Positions 24,919-34,139 are shown, counted from the first letter of the stretch. The stretch is DNA of 46,249 bases from Flavobacterium columnare NBRC 100251 = ATCC 23463 (GCF_002530675.1 NZ_PCMX01000060.1:1-46249); one strand, 5' to 3'. Notes: generated from the letters alone by a model not told the origin. Made by a program: numbers and translations.

Positions 24919-26754
24919 TTAACCTTTGATTTTTACTTCTTTTCCTGTTCTAAAAATATGTTTCCATTCGGGATTGTATAAATACGAACGATTTTTTCTT
25001 GCTCCAATGGCTGCTCCAACAATTACTAAAGTTGTTAGGGTTAATTTGTTATCCCTAATTATTTGGGCTAATTCCGTAAGTTTTCCTATAAATACTTTTT
25101 CATCTTGCCACGTAACTCTATACAATACGGCTACTGGTGTATCTTTTGGATAGTGTTCTAATAATTGTTCTTGAACGGATTTGGCAATGGTAGCACTTAA
25201 AAAAATACACATGGTGGCTTGATGTTTTGCCATTTCATTTAGTTTTTCATTTTTAGGAAGAGGCGTTTTCCCTTCTCCTCTAGTTAAAATAATACTTTGT
25301 ACTACCTCAGGAATGGTAAATTCTGATTTTAGATAGGCGGCGGCGGCTTGAAAAGAAGAAATACCTGGAACAATGGAGTAATCAAACCCTTTTTCATCAA
25401 AAATGGTCATTTGCTCTTGAATAGCACCATATATAGAAGGATCACCTGATTGTAAACGAATAATTAAATGACCTTTAACATAGTGTGTACTCATAATTTC
25501 TATTTGTTCTTCTAAAGTCATACTAGCTGAATTGCGTACAATAGCATTAGGTTTTGCATAATGTGTTAGTTCTATAGGAATAAGACTTCCTGCGTATAAA
25601 ATTAAATCAGCTTCTTCTAATAGTTCTTTTCCTTTTACAGAAATTAAATCAGCTGCTCCTGGACCTGCTCCTACAATTATAATTTCTGCTTTTCGTTGTG
25701 CTCTTTTATCTAATGCTAGAGCAATGGTGTGTTTTTTACCTGAGACTAGGTGTATTTTTTTCTTTTCTAAAATTAATTCATTGTTCTGTGCTAATAGCAT
25801 TGCAGATGACTCTGCAACACTATAAACACCCAATTTGCTCATAACTATTTCTGAAGGATTTAGCGATATTTTTGAATTCAATTCATCTGTAGTGAAAGTA
25901 ATAAATGGAATTTCTAAGGTATTTGCTAAATCTATAAAGGCTGTTTCATCGTGTTTTACATCTAAAGAGCCTAATGATTTTATAGATTCTACAGCTATAT
26001 TTTGTTCTTGTAATTGATTTTTAACGGATTTTTCTAATAAATGGAATTCAATTCCTCTAGAGCATCCCATTCCCATAGTAATAACGGGAGCATAATAATA
26101 TAATGCTGGAATTGGCGCTTCATACACTGTATAAGTTACAGCTATTAGAAGTTCGTATTTAGAAAAGTCAATGGCATCGTAATGATAATAAATAGATACA
26201 AAATGAGGTTTGTTTTTTTCTAAAAAAGCACTGCCTTTATCTTTTATGTCTAATAATAATGCGGTAGGTTTATTATTAACAAATATAGAAATGATTTTAT
26301 TCATTTCTATAGTACTTTTACTTTTCCAATTGTATTCTTTTGGTAAAGTATCTAGAGCCCAAATATTTTGCGCATCACTTGATGTTGTAATTATGGCTTG
26401 TGCTCCTATTACTTTAGAAAGATTGTTCGTTAATGTATTTGCACCACCTAAATGTCCTGATAATACTGATTGTACGAATTTTCCTGCATCGTCTATATTA
26501 ATAATAGCAGGATCTTTTATTTTATCTTGAATATAGGGTGCTATACTTCTTACACAAATTCCTAATGCTCCAATAAAAATAAAGGAATCAAATTTTAAAA
26601 AATTATTTTCTAAAAAAGTATGAATTGAGTCTATTTGGGTTACATCGTTATTCTTTCTAGTAGATACTAAAATTGATTTTTGAAACTCTTTTTGAATGAT
26701 TAATCCAAGTTCAATACCTTTATCAGTACTTGCTATAATTGCTGTTTTATTCAT
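24919..26754 (-). CDS. CbiG-CobM (CbiF) fusion: cobalt-precorrin-5A hydrolase and precorrin-4 C11-methyltransferase
   Basis: 611 residues in two parts. The N-terminal CbiG part (about 1-345) has GALGICVRSIAPYI, LSGHLGGANTL and MGMGCSRGIEF; it opens the delta-lactone and releases acetaldehyde. The C-terminal methyltransferase (about 355-611) has IIIVGAGPGAADLISVKG, LYAGSLIP and LQSGDPSIYGA, plus ILTRGEGKTPLP of CobM/CbiF. The fused activities are consecutive steps. The gene overlaps the end of cbiE-cbiT by 8 bases. CbiG is another early-cobalt marker. Confidence 0.92.
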   Translation of the reverse strand: MNKTAIIASTDKGIELGLIIQKEFQKSILVSTRKNNDVTQIDSIHTFLENNFLKFDSFIFIGALGICVRSIAPYIQDKIKDPAIINIDDAGKFVQSVLSGHLGGANTLTNNLSKVIGAQAIITTSSDAQNIWALDTLPKEYNWKSKSTIEMNKIISIFVNNKPTALLLDIKDKGSAFLEKNKPHFVSIYYHYDAIDFSKYELLIAVTYTVYEAPIPALYYYAPVITMGMGCSRGIEFHLLEKSVKNQLQEQNIAVESIKSLGSLDVKHDETAFIDLANTLEIPFITFTTDELNSKISLNPSEIVMSKLGVYSVAESSAMLLAQNNELILEKKKIHLVSGKKHTIALALDKRAQRKAEIIIVGAGPGAADLISVKGKELLEEADLILYAGSLIPIELTHYAKPNAIVRNSASMTLEEQIEIMSTHYVKGHLIIRLQSGDPSIYGAIQEQMTIFDEKGFDYSIVPGISSFQAAAAYLKSEFTIPEVVQSIILTRGEGKTPLPKNEKLNEMAKHQATMCIFLSATIAKSVQEQLLEHYPKDTPVAVLYRVTWQDEKVFIGKLTELAQIIRDNKLTLTTLVIVGAAIGARKNRSYLYNPEWKHIFRTGKEVKIKG

Positions 26755-28000
26755 TTCTTTTTTTTTCTGCTGTTAATATGGTAATTGGATTATGTGTATC
26801 TATCGTTATTTCTATTGGTTCTAATAAATCGTAATTTAAGTTTTTAACACTCTTTATAAAGCATTCTTTACTTTCTTTTTTTACGGCATTTATTACAATT
26901 CTTCCATTTAATAAAAGGTATTGATCTATTAATAGAATAAGTTCTTCTAATTTGTTTCCATGACCACCAATGAAAACGCTATCTGGAACAGGAAGTGTAC
27001 TTAAATCTATTTCAAAAAAATCACCTATTATTTTAGTGATTCCTGGTGTGGAATGTTTTTTTGTATTGATATCAAAGATGGTACTGCATTCTTCTCGTTT
27101 TTCAAAGGCAATACTGTTTAAATGTGGAAATTGTGTTTTTGTTTCAATAGATACGGATCCTGTACAAAATCCTATATCCCAAAATGTTTTTTTATTGTGT
27201 AAATCTAATTGAGAAAGACTAATTAATCGTATAGGCATTTTGGTAATCATGTTGGGACGATTTTCTAAACCTATAAATTCAATATCTCTAATTCCAAATT
27301 TTTTTTGTTTTTCTTCTTTTTTTATAAGTAACAAACAATTTAGTACATCAAATGTTTTTTTTGTTGCTTCTATTAGACTTAAAGTGGTTATTTTTTCATT
27401 TTCTGCTTCCAATGCTTCTCCTATAATCATTTCATAGTTATTAAAATTGTAGTCGAGCATTCGTTGAGCTATTATACTTGGCGTTTTAATATGATCTGTT
27501 AAAACGCCTATTAGGCTTGATTGATTAATAAGTGCTATATCTAGTTCTTTCCATGAACGTCCATGAATTGAGGTATTAACTATATTTTGATATGGAATGG
27601 TTTTTTTTTGACATAATAGTTGTAAACTATTAAAGCTGGGGTATACTTTTATGGTTGCATTTGGATGATTTTTTTTTATAGTATTGGCAAAGCCATAAAA
27701 TAAAGGATCTCCAGAGGCAAAAACAATTATGGGCTTATTTATTTTTTTGTATTGATCAAAAAGTAGAGGCATTTCTTTCGCAATTTCAATCCATTGATGA
27801 TTAATTGGAAGTTTTTCTTTTATTAATTCATAGTGTCTTTTGCCTCCTGAAAAAACGTGATGTTCTTTTACTATTTTTTTTACTTCATCGCTTAGAATAA
27901 AATGAGGATTATTAGGAATTCCAATAACGTAATAATCTATAGTCGGCAATTGACAATTATGAGTATTAAATGGTAATGTAAAGGATAAATTATGAGTCAT
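26747..28000 (-). CDS. cobL: CbiE-CbiT fusion (CobL type): precorrin-6B C5,15-methyltransferase, decarboxylating
   Basis: 417 residues. The N-terminal CbiE part (about 1-215) has YYVIGIPNN, the HHVFSGGKRHYEL segment and FASGDPLFYGFA. The C-terminal CbiT part (about 225-417) has the S-adenosylmethionine loop FWDIGFCTGSVSIE and PDSVFIGGHGNKLEELI. Together they methylate C5 and C15 and decarboxylate the C12 acetate. The SAM loop has FCTG in place of the common GAGTG/GAGSG, a minor difference. It lies 8 bases after bluB. Confidence 0.92.
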   Translation of the reverse strand: MTHNLSFTLPFNTHNCQLPTIDYYVIGIPNNPHFILSDEVKKIVKEHHVFSGGKRHYELIKEKLPINHQWIEIAKEMPLLFDQYKKINKPIIVFASGDPLFYGFANTIKKNHPNATIKVYPSFNSLQLLCQKKTIPYQNIVNTSIHGRSWKELDIALINQSSLIGVLTDHIKTPSIIAQRMLDYNFNNYEMIIGEALEAENEKITTLSLIEATKKTFDVLNCLLLIKKEEKQKKFGIRDIEFIGLENRPNMITKMPIRLISLSQLDLHNKKTFWDIGFCTGSVSIETKTQFPHLNSIAFEKREECSTIFDINTKKHSTPGITKIIGDFFEIDLSTLPVPDSVFIGGHGNKLEELILLIDQYLLLNGRIVINAVKKESKECFIKSVKNLNYDLLEPIEITIDTHNPITILTAEKKRNE

Positions 28001-28008
28001 TTTATTAT

Positions 28009-28659
28009 TTATTCATTATCAATTATTCTGACCACACTGTCTTTTTCTTTTCTTTTTTCCCATTTGATTAGCTCTAATTCTGGTTGAGTATAAAACTTAT
28101 CTACATATCCTAAGCATAAATAAGCTACTAATTTATTTTCTTTAGGAACGTTTAAAATGGCTTTTACTTTTTCTTCATTTAAAATACTTACCCACCCCAT
28201 TCCTATATTTAATGAACGAGCTGTAAGCCACATATTTTGAACAGCACACACTACACTATATAACCCCATTTTAGACATACTGGTCTGACCTAATACAGGC
28301 TTATCAGAAGGTTTGTAGAATACAGCTATATTTATAGGGGCTTCTATAATACCTTCTAATTTTAATTTTATATATTCTTTTTGTTTTTTGTCTTGAAAAT
28401 GATCAATGGCCTTATGATTTTCCTCGTCAAAGCTTTGTTTTATTTTTTCTTTAACCGTTTTATTTTTTATAATTATAAACTCCCATGGTTGAGAAAAACC
28501 TACAGATGGAGCGTTTAATGCGGAGAATAATAACTTATCTAGTAAATCTTTTTCGATTGTCTTATTCAGGAAGTGGTTCCCTCTTACATCTCTTCTATTT
28601 AGAATAATTTCTTCTAATAGGTTGGCTTCTTCTTTACTAAATAGTTTTCCGCTTTTCAT
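28009..28659 (-). CDS. bluB: 5,6-dimethylbenzimidazole synthase BluB
   Basis: 216 residues of the nitroreductase fold. The hallmark ILNRRDVRGNHF near the N-terminus and SALNAPSVGFSQPWEFIII distinguish BluB from ordinary nitroreductases; MGWVSILNEEKVKAIL and YLCLGYVDKFY follow. BluB uses O2 to break down reduced FMN into the lower base of vitamin B12, so the organism probably makes true cobalamin aerobically. It sits in the middle of the operon, one base from cobJ-cbiC. Confidence 0.9.
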   Translation of the reverse strand: MKSGKLFSKEEANLLEEIILNRRDVRGNHFLNKTIEKDLLDKLLFSALNAPSVGFSQPWEFIIIKNKTVKEKIKQSFDEENHKAIDHFQDKKQKEYIKLKLEGIIEAPINIAVFYKPSDKPVLGQTSMSKMGLYSVVCAVQNMWLTARSLNIGMGWVSILNEEKVKAILNVPKENKLVAYLCLGYVDKFYTQPELELIKWEKRKEKDSVVRIIDNE

Positions 28660-28660
28660 T

Positions 28661-30025
28661 TTAATTATTATTTATTGTATGAACTGTAAAAGCTGCATTT
28701 ACAATACTTGCTGCCACATTACTACCTCCTTTACGTCCTCTAATAAGAACATAGGGAATAGCTGTTAAAGCTTGTAATTTTAGTTTTGATTCAATTACAT
28801 TAACAAATCCTACGGGAACCCCAATTACGCCTACTGGAGTGCATTTTTTATCTAATATTTGTTCACACAATTCAAATAGTGCTGTAGGTGCATTACCAAT
28901 AACATACAAAGCGTTAGGATGTTTTTTAAATGCTAGCCTAATTCCCGCTTGGCTACGTGTTATATTTTCTTTTTGAGCTAATGCTATTGCTTCAGGTTCG
29001 TTTAAATAACAAAGTACTTGGTTTTTGTATTTATTTGAGTATTCTTTGGTAATGCCCGACTGTACCATCGTAACATCGGTAATAATGGTTCCTCCCTTTT
29101 GGAGATAATTATTCCATTTTTTTATAGCGTCATTATTAGATATATAAAGATCTTCGTATTCAAAATCAGCGGTGGTGTGTATACAACGTATTACAGCCCA
29201 TTTATCTTCTTCTGAAAGATTTGTTTTTTGTAAATGTTCTCTGATTTGACGGAAACTTTCATCCTGGATTTCTTGCCCTGTATGAGGTTTTCGGGCTAGA
29301 TATCCTCTAGGTGTTATTAAAAAATTTTTGAATTGGTAGGTTTGTGAATTTCCTATCATTACAAGGGAAAACATGTCAACTACGTTGGTATCAAATGTAT
29401 CTAAAGTAGTAATAATGATGTTTTCTTCAGGACGTGTAACTTGACGAATTATGGCAACTGGAGTTGAAGGATGACGATATTCTAGAAAAATTTCTTTAAA
29501 ACGATTGAGCTGCCAAAAGCGTTTTTTACTTCTTGGATTGTATAGTGATGTAACAAAATCGCCCTTGGCGGCAGCATAAATCCTGTTTTCTATTGTAGTC
29601 CAAGGGGTCATTAAATCAGACAATGAAATACAACAAAAATCATGTCCTAGAGGTGCTCCTAATTTTCCTGCAGAAGCTATAAATGCGCTAATTCCTGGAA
29701 TTGTTTGCAAATCTATTTCTTTATCTGTTTGCGTACTGGCGTATTGATAAACCAAGGATGCCATGGCATAAATGCCCGCATCTCCTGAACTTATTACAAC
29801 TACATGTTTTCCTCTTTGACAAGCATTAACAGCTAATTCAGCTCGCGCTTCTTCTTCTGTTAATTCTTTTCCTATACATTCACAATTTTCTTTTAATAAA
29901 TGTTCTATAAATTGAAAATAATACTGATAACCAATAACTACATCTGCATCAGCCAAAACATTTTGTGCAAAAGGCAAAATATACTCTTGACCACCAGGTC
30001 CGATACCTACTACGCTTAATTTCAT
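28661..30025 (-). CDS. CobJ-CbiC fusion: precorrin-3B C17-methyltransferase and precorrin-8X methylmutase
   Basis: 454 residues. The N-terminal CobJ/CbiH part (about 1-240) has VVGIGPGGQEYILPFA, GYQYYF and ISSGDAGIYAMASL. The C-terminal CobH/CbiC part (about 245-454) has the catalytic His in CIHTTADFEYEDL, TDVTMVQSGI, and VIGVPVGFVNVIESK with a closing RGRKGGSNVAAS. The first half does ring contraction and C17 methylation; the second moves a methyl from C11 to C12 to give (cobalt-)cobyrinic acid. The steps are not consecutive, so the fusion may serve channelling or co-expression. Its start overlaps the cobI stop by 4 bases. Confidence 0.92.
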   Translation of the reverse strand: MKLSVVGIGPGGQEYILPFAQNVLADADVVIGYQYYFQFIEHLLKENCECIGKELTEEEARAELAVNACQRGKHVVVISSGDAGIYAMASLVYQYASTQTDKEIDLQTIPGISAFIASAGKLGAPLGHDFCCISLSDLMTPWTTIENRIYAAAKGDFVTSLYNPRSKKRFWQLNRFKEIFLEYRHPSTPVAIIRQVTRPEENIIITTLDTFDTNVVDMFSLVMIGNSQTYQFKNFLITPRGYLARKPHTGQEIQDESFRQIREHLQKTNLSEEDKWAVIRCIHTTADFEYEDLYISNNDAIKKWNNYLQKGGTIITDVTMVQSGITKEYSNKYKNQVLCYLNEPEAIALAQKENITRSQAGIRLAFKKHPNALYVIGNAPTALFELCEQILDKKCTPVGVIGVPVGFVNVIESKLKLQALTAIPYVLIRGRKGGSNVAASIVNAAFTVHTINNN

Positions 30026-30729
30026 TTTCTTTTTTTTATAATTAACAATGAGAAATAAGGTATCTCTCTGTTTTTAATATCATTTATATTAGAAGTAATA
30101 TATTGTTGGGTAGTTCCTAATCGTTCGCCATATAAAACGGTTAGATGACTTTTTTCTAGAAAAGATATTAAATTATGAAGTACACTTCGTATTTTTATAA
30201 GTACGACTGTTTCATAGTCTTTTAGTATTTTTTCTAGCTCATTATTATTTTTTATTCTAGGGATAATGGCAATTTTTTCGTTTAATATGGCTAAAGGAGT
30301 TTGATATTCTGCAGTTCCTAATATAAAAGATGGAATTCCTGCAATAATTTCTACATCCAGTTGGTGTTTTTGAATATGCTCTAACAGATAAGCAAAGGTA
30401 CTGTAAAACAAACTGTCTCCTTCGCTTACAAAGACAATTGTTAGTCCCTCGTTATAATCTTTTAGCATAGACTGAAAAGTAGTTGCGTAAGTTATTTCTG
30501 CTTGGGTTCTATCATCGGACATTTGTAGAAACATACCTACTAATTTATTTTCATCTAACTGATGGTATTTCAAAATAGGTAAAGAAAAACTTGTTTTTTT
30601 CCCGTTAGCTAATAAAGATCCTGGATAATAAATTTTATCGGCATGTTGAAGTACTTTTAAGCCTTTTAGCGTAATTAGTTCTGGATCTCCAGGACCTAAT
30701 GAAACGGCATATATTTTTCCTTTCTTCAT
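30022..30729 (-). CDS. cobI: Precorrin-2 C20-methyltransferase
   Basis: 235 residues of the tetrapyrrole methylase fold. The N-terminal loop is VSLGPGDPELITLKGLKVL, followed by KIYYPGSLLANGKKTS, VFVSEGDSLFYSTFAYL and IAGIPSFILGTA, all typical of CobI/CbiL. It methylates C20 of precorrin-2 or cobalt-factor II. It is 35 bases downstream of cbiX and overlaps cobJ-cbiC. Confidence 0.93.
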   Translation of the reverse strand: MKKGKIYAVSLGPGDPELITLKGLKVLQHADKIYYPGSLLANGKKTSFSLPILKYHQLDENKLVGMFLQMSDDRTQAEITYATTFQSMLKDYNEGLTIVFVSEGDSLFYSTFAYLLEHIQKHQLDVEIIAGIPSFILGTAEYQTPLAILNEKIAIIPRIKNNNELEKILKDYETVVLIKIRSVLHNLISFLEKSHLTVLYGERLGTTQQYITSNINDIKNREIPYFSLLIIKKRK

Positions 30730-30764
30730 TAATACTTTTTTCTATTTATCTTTAATTTTGTGTA

Positions 30765-31703
30765 TTAAATTCCTAATATTTTTTTTAGGCTTGTAAGAAT
30801 TGTTTTTTTTGTGACTATTTTTTCTTCTTCTTCAAATAGAATTCCTTTTACCGCTAAGTGATGTCCTATTTGTTCTTTTCCTACTTCGTTTTCAAAACCT
30901 ATGATTTGTGTACGATATTTACATAACTGGCAGTTCATATTAGGATTTCCTTGTTCCGTTTCTATAATACGATCATCAATGGTTTGTAAAAGTAATTCGT
31001 CACATTCAAAAGAGGTTGTATAGCAAAATTCAGTATTTGATTTTTCTGCAAATTCTTCTATTTGATTATATATTTTTTTTAGTAAAACTCCTGTAAATAA
31101 AAAAACAGGTAATACTATAACGCGTTTAAAGGGTAAAGTATCTACCAAAGGTAAGGTATCTTTTAATAAAGGTTGTGTTACTCCTATATAGGTAGTTGTT
31201 GCAAAACCAAACCCCATACCTTCCCAAAGCATTCGGGTCATTTTGGCAATATCTGAATTGGCATCAGGATCAGCAGTACCCCTTCCTACCACTAATAGAC
31301 AGGTTTCTTTTCGTTCTATAGTTGTTAGTTTAGCTTCAACTGTTTCTATTAATTTTTTAGAAAGTTGAAGTATTGAAGGGGTTATTCCAAAATGTTTTCC
31401 TAATCTAATTTTTAGATCGGGATACTGACTTTGAAGTGTATTCATTTCATAAGGAATATCATTTTTAGCATGACTTCCTGCAAAAAGAATCGCAGGAATA
31501 GCTATTATTTCACGAACTCCGTTAGTGTATAAACGTTCTACTGCTGCGGCATAAATAGGATGCGCAAATTCTAAAAAACCATAATCAACTTCATAATTTG
31601 GATAACGCAATTTCAAAAGACGTACTAATTCTTTAAATCCAGTAACTCCTTCTGGGTCTCTACTTCCGTGTCCACAAATTAGGATTCCTTTTTTAGCATT
31701 CAT
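30765..31703 (-). CDS. cbiX: Sirohydrochlorin chelatase CbiX, long form with Fe-S motif
   Basis: 312 residues made of two chelatase-like halves. The first has LICGHGSRDPEG (His12) and LFAGSHAKNDIP, which hold the metal-handling histidines. The second has LVVGRGTADPDANSD, where the His is replaced by Arg. The C-terminus carries MNCQLC (Met256-Cys261), the MxCxxC that ligates a cluster in long CbiX proteins. It inserts Co2+ into sirohydrochlorin, committing the route to early cobalt. The start overlaps the end of cobA by 11 bases. Confidence 0.92.
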   Translation of the reverse strand: MNAKKGILICGHGSRDPEGVTGFKELVRLLKLRYPNYEVDYGFLEFAHPIYAAAVERLYTNGVREIIAIPAILFAGSHAKNDIPYEMNTLQSQYPDLKIRLGKHFGITPSILQLSKKLIETVEAKLTTIERKETCLLVVGRGTADPDANSDIAKMTRMLWEGMGFGFATTTYIGVTQPLLKDTLPLVDTLPFKRVIVLPVFLFTGVLLKKIYNQIEEFAEKSNTEFCYTTSFECDELLLQTIDDRIIETEQGNPNMNCQLCKYRTQIIGFENEVGKEQIGHHLAVKGILFEEEEKIVTKKTILTSLKKILGI

Positions 31704-32481
31704 TGTCTTCTACTATTTTAATGGGATTATGATCTATAGGGAAAGCGTATTTTCCTAGTATAAAAACTACAGGCATTGGAACTGTTTTTATTTCTAATTT
31801 TTTTTCCATTTCGTCTAGAGTTCCTGTAAAAATGGTTTCTTCTTTTTGGGATACTTTAGAAATGGCCGAAATATATAAGGTTTCGTTTGGGGTAATTCTT
31901 TTAAAAGTAATAATTACTTCTTTTAAATTTTTATATCCCATATACATGATGAGTGTCGTTCCTGTTTTGAGCATATTGGCTAACGCTTCTAACTGTTCAA
32001 AGTCGTATGTAGCGGTATGTCCTGTACAAAACAATACGGAATTGGTTTTGTTTCGTTCTGTAAGTGGAATATGTTGAGAGTTGGCTGCTGCAATTCCTGC
32101 TGTAACTCCAGGGATAATTTCAAAAGGAATTTTTTTTTGGGTTAAAAATCGGATTTCTTCTGCTACTCTTCCGTAAATAAAGGAATCGCCTGATTTTAGA
32201 CGAACAATTTTTTTATCTTCTTTGGCATGTTGAAGAAAATATTCATGAATTGTATCTTGACGTTTCATGGCATCTTCTATATCTCCATACTTTCTGCCTA
32301 CATATATTTTTTGTGCACTGGGAGAAGCTAAATCTAGAATTTCTGGTGATATTAAATTATCATATAAAACAACATCGGCATTTTGAATTCTTTTAACTGC
32401 TTTGACAGTAAGAAGGTCAGGATCTCCTGGTCCAGCACCTACAATGGTTATAGTAGTTTGTTTTTTGTATTCTGAATCCAT
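31693..32481 (-). CDS. cobA: Uroporphyrinogen-III C-methyltransferase (SUMT)
   Basis: 262 residues. The signatures VGAGPGDPDLLTVKAVKRI, VLYDNLISPEIL, YVGRKYG, LKSGDSFIYGRVAEE and IPGVTAGIAAA are all present. It makes precorrin-2 by methylating C2 and C7, the branch point to cobalamin and siroheme. It is a single-domain enzyme without the CysG dehydrogenase/chelatase part, so precorrin-2 oxidation must be done by another protein. It follows the SDR-like gene after 3 bases. Confidence 0.94.
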   Translation of the reverse strand: MDSEYKKQTTITIVGAGPGDPDLLTVKAVKRIQNADVVLYDNLISPEILDLASPSAQKIYVGRKYGDIEDAMKRQDTIHEYFLQHAKEDKKIVRLKSGDSFIYGRVAEEIRFLTQKKIPFEIIPGVTAGIAAANSQHIPLTERNKTNSVLFCTGHTATYDFEQLEALANMLKTGTTLIMYMGYKNLKEVIITFKRITPNETLYISAISKVSQKEETIFTGTLDEMEKKLEIKTVPMPVVFILGKYAFPIDHNPIKIVEDNEC

Positions 32482-32484
32482 ATT

Positions 32485-33309
32485 CTATTCTTGATTTAAC
32501 AGATCCAACGGATTGGGATATTTAAATTGATACCCCAATTTAGTTTTTAATTTGTCTGAATTTATAATTTTATATACTATTTTTTGGGTAATTGCAAATG
32601 TTGGTTTTTCTAATCCTATTTTCTCTGCGGCTAATTCATAATATTCTTTTCGTTTAGGGTGTAGATCTGCACTAGCATTGAATACATCGTTCCAAATTTC
32701 TTTATTTATAATAGTTTCAATAATATTAATACAATCGTCTTGATGAATTACATTTATAGGTGCTTCTCCATTTTCAACCTCTTTTTTACCAGCCAGAAAA
32801 CGTCCTGGCATTCGATCATAACCTATTAATCCTGAAAAACGGATGATAGTGGTTTTAAACTTAATTTGATCTAAAAGCATTTTTTCTACTGCTAATAAAG
32901 CCTTTCCACTTTCTTTTTCGGGTGTTCCTGTCTCCTTTTCTGTTACTATCTTATTGGTATTAGGATAAACCGAGGTAGAACTAATGAAAAGTATTTTTTG
33001 TATCTTACTTTTGAGAATTTCAGGTATTAATTTTTCAAATTGTTTTGTATGATATGTAATAATATCAGCTCTTCTTTTGGGTGGAAAATTAATTATCAGA
33101 ATATCTGAATCTAAAAAATCTGCTATGTCTTTTGCTTCAATGTGGGTATCAGTTATAGAAACCAAATAAGGTAAAATACCTTTTTCTTGCAATAAAGGTA
33201 TTTTTTCAAGAGTGGTAGTAGATCCCTTTATCAAAAACCCTTTTTTTATAAGGCTTTCTGCTAAAGGCAATCCTAACCAACCGCAACCTAATAGACTTAT
33301 TTTTTGCAT
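32485..33309 (-). CDS. Atypical SDR/NAD(P)-binding Rossmann protein of unknown function in the cobalamin operon
   Basis: 274 residues. The Rossmann start ISLLGCGWLGLPLAESL has a GxGxxG-like loop, and ILFISSTSVYPNTNK resembles the Ser-containing strand of extended SDRs. The later helix SGKALLAVEKMLL occupies the place of the YxxxK site but has Leu where the Tyr would be, so a classical SDR reaction is doubtful. It is similar in kind to YeeZ-type proteins. It is tightly packed between the NiCoT gene (8 bases) and cobA (3 bases). No precorrin-2 dehydrogenase is otherwise recognisable in the locus, so a role there is possible but unproven. Confidence 0.75.
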   Translation of the reverse strand: MQKISLLGCGWLGLPLAESLIKKGFLIKGSTTTLEKIPLLQEKGILPYLVSITDTHIEAKDIADFLDSDILIINFPPKRRADIITYHTKQFEKLIPEILKSKIQKILFISSTSVYPNTNKIVTEKETGTPEKESGKALLAVEKMLLDQIKFKTTIIRFSGLIGYDRMPGRFLAGKKEVENGEAPINVIHQDDCINIIETIINKEIWNDVFNASADLHPKRKEYYELAAEKIGLEKPTFAITQKIVYKIINSDKLKTKLGYQFKYPNPLDLLNQE

Positions 33310-33317
33310 TTTTGTTT

Positions 33318-34118
33318 TTACTTTATTTGCTTTTTTGAACGAAGATACAAATCAAAATATAAAATAAGAATGATTCCTAAAAATCCTAAGCCTACTAAAT
33401 TGTTTTCTAAATCGTTTAATTCCATAGTTGGTTTAAAAACAGTTGCTATTTTATAAATAGGAATGATAAAGCACATTATTGTAATCAATATATTTAGTTT
33501 AAAACGATGTTTTTGAATTTTCGTACGATCAAATGTTTTTAATAATTTACTTAATAAATAGGAATCAATTGTTCCTGTAAAAATAAGTCCTATAGAAAAA
33601 ACAATTCCTCCTATAACTGAAAATAACCAGTGATTGGTACCTGAAATAGCTAAGCCAAAAGCAGCTATTTGGGAAGAGGTATCAAATATAAATCCAAAAA
33701 CAATTCCTGTTATAAATACTGTAATGGGACTTACTTTTTTATCTAAAAATTTAGGTATTAAATATTTTTTAAGGCTCCAAGAATTGTTTTTTCGGGAATA
33801 TATTAAAGAATTTATATTTCCTATTCCCATTAGTAATAATAAAAACATGGGCAACCAATTAAGAACCCAATCAACCCAAATAGGAACTTGAAAATTATTT
33901 TTTAAATAGCTTAAAATTAAAGCTATCAATGTTACCATTACGCCATGGCCTAAAGTAAATAGGGTTCCGACCCATCTAGACCATGTATTTTTATTTTCGT
34001 GCAAACGATAGGTATAATTGTCTATTACGGCAATATGATCTGGGTCTAAACCATGTCGTAAACCTAAAATAAGTAGGATTAGTAATGCAGATACATTGTT
34101 ATTATTTAGTAGTTCCAT
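33318..34118 (-). CDS. NiCoT-family nickel/cobalt transporter
   Basis: 266 residues with about seven or eight hydrophobic segments. It has the family signature HX4DH in LRHGLDPDHIAVID, FTLGHGVMVTL, and GFIFDTSSQIAAFG, close to the NiCoT LGFDTATE motif. Transport of Co2+ is inferred from its place as the second gene after the riboswitch, between the receptor and cobA. Selectivity between Ni and Co cannot be read from sequence. Confidence 0.88.
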   Translation of the reverse strand: MELLNNNNVSALLILLILGLRHGLDPDHIAVIDNYTYRLHENKNTWSRWVGTLFTLGHGVMVTLIALILSYLKNNFQVPIWVDWVLNWLPMFLLLLMGIGNINSLIYSRKNNSWSLKKYLIPKFLDKKVSPITVFITGIVFGFIFDTSSQIAAFGLAISGTNHWLFSVIGGIVFSIGLIFTGTIDSYLLSKLLKTFDRTKIQKHRFKLNILITIMCFIIPIYKIATVFKPTMELNDLENNLVGLGFLGIILILYFDLYLRSKKQIK

Positions 34119-34139
34119 AATGAGCTGATGATCTGATAA

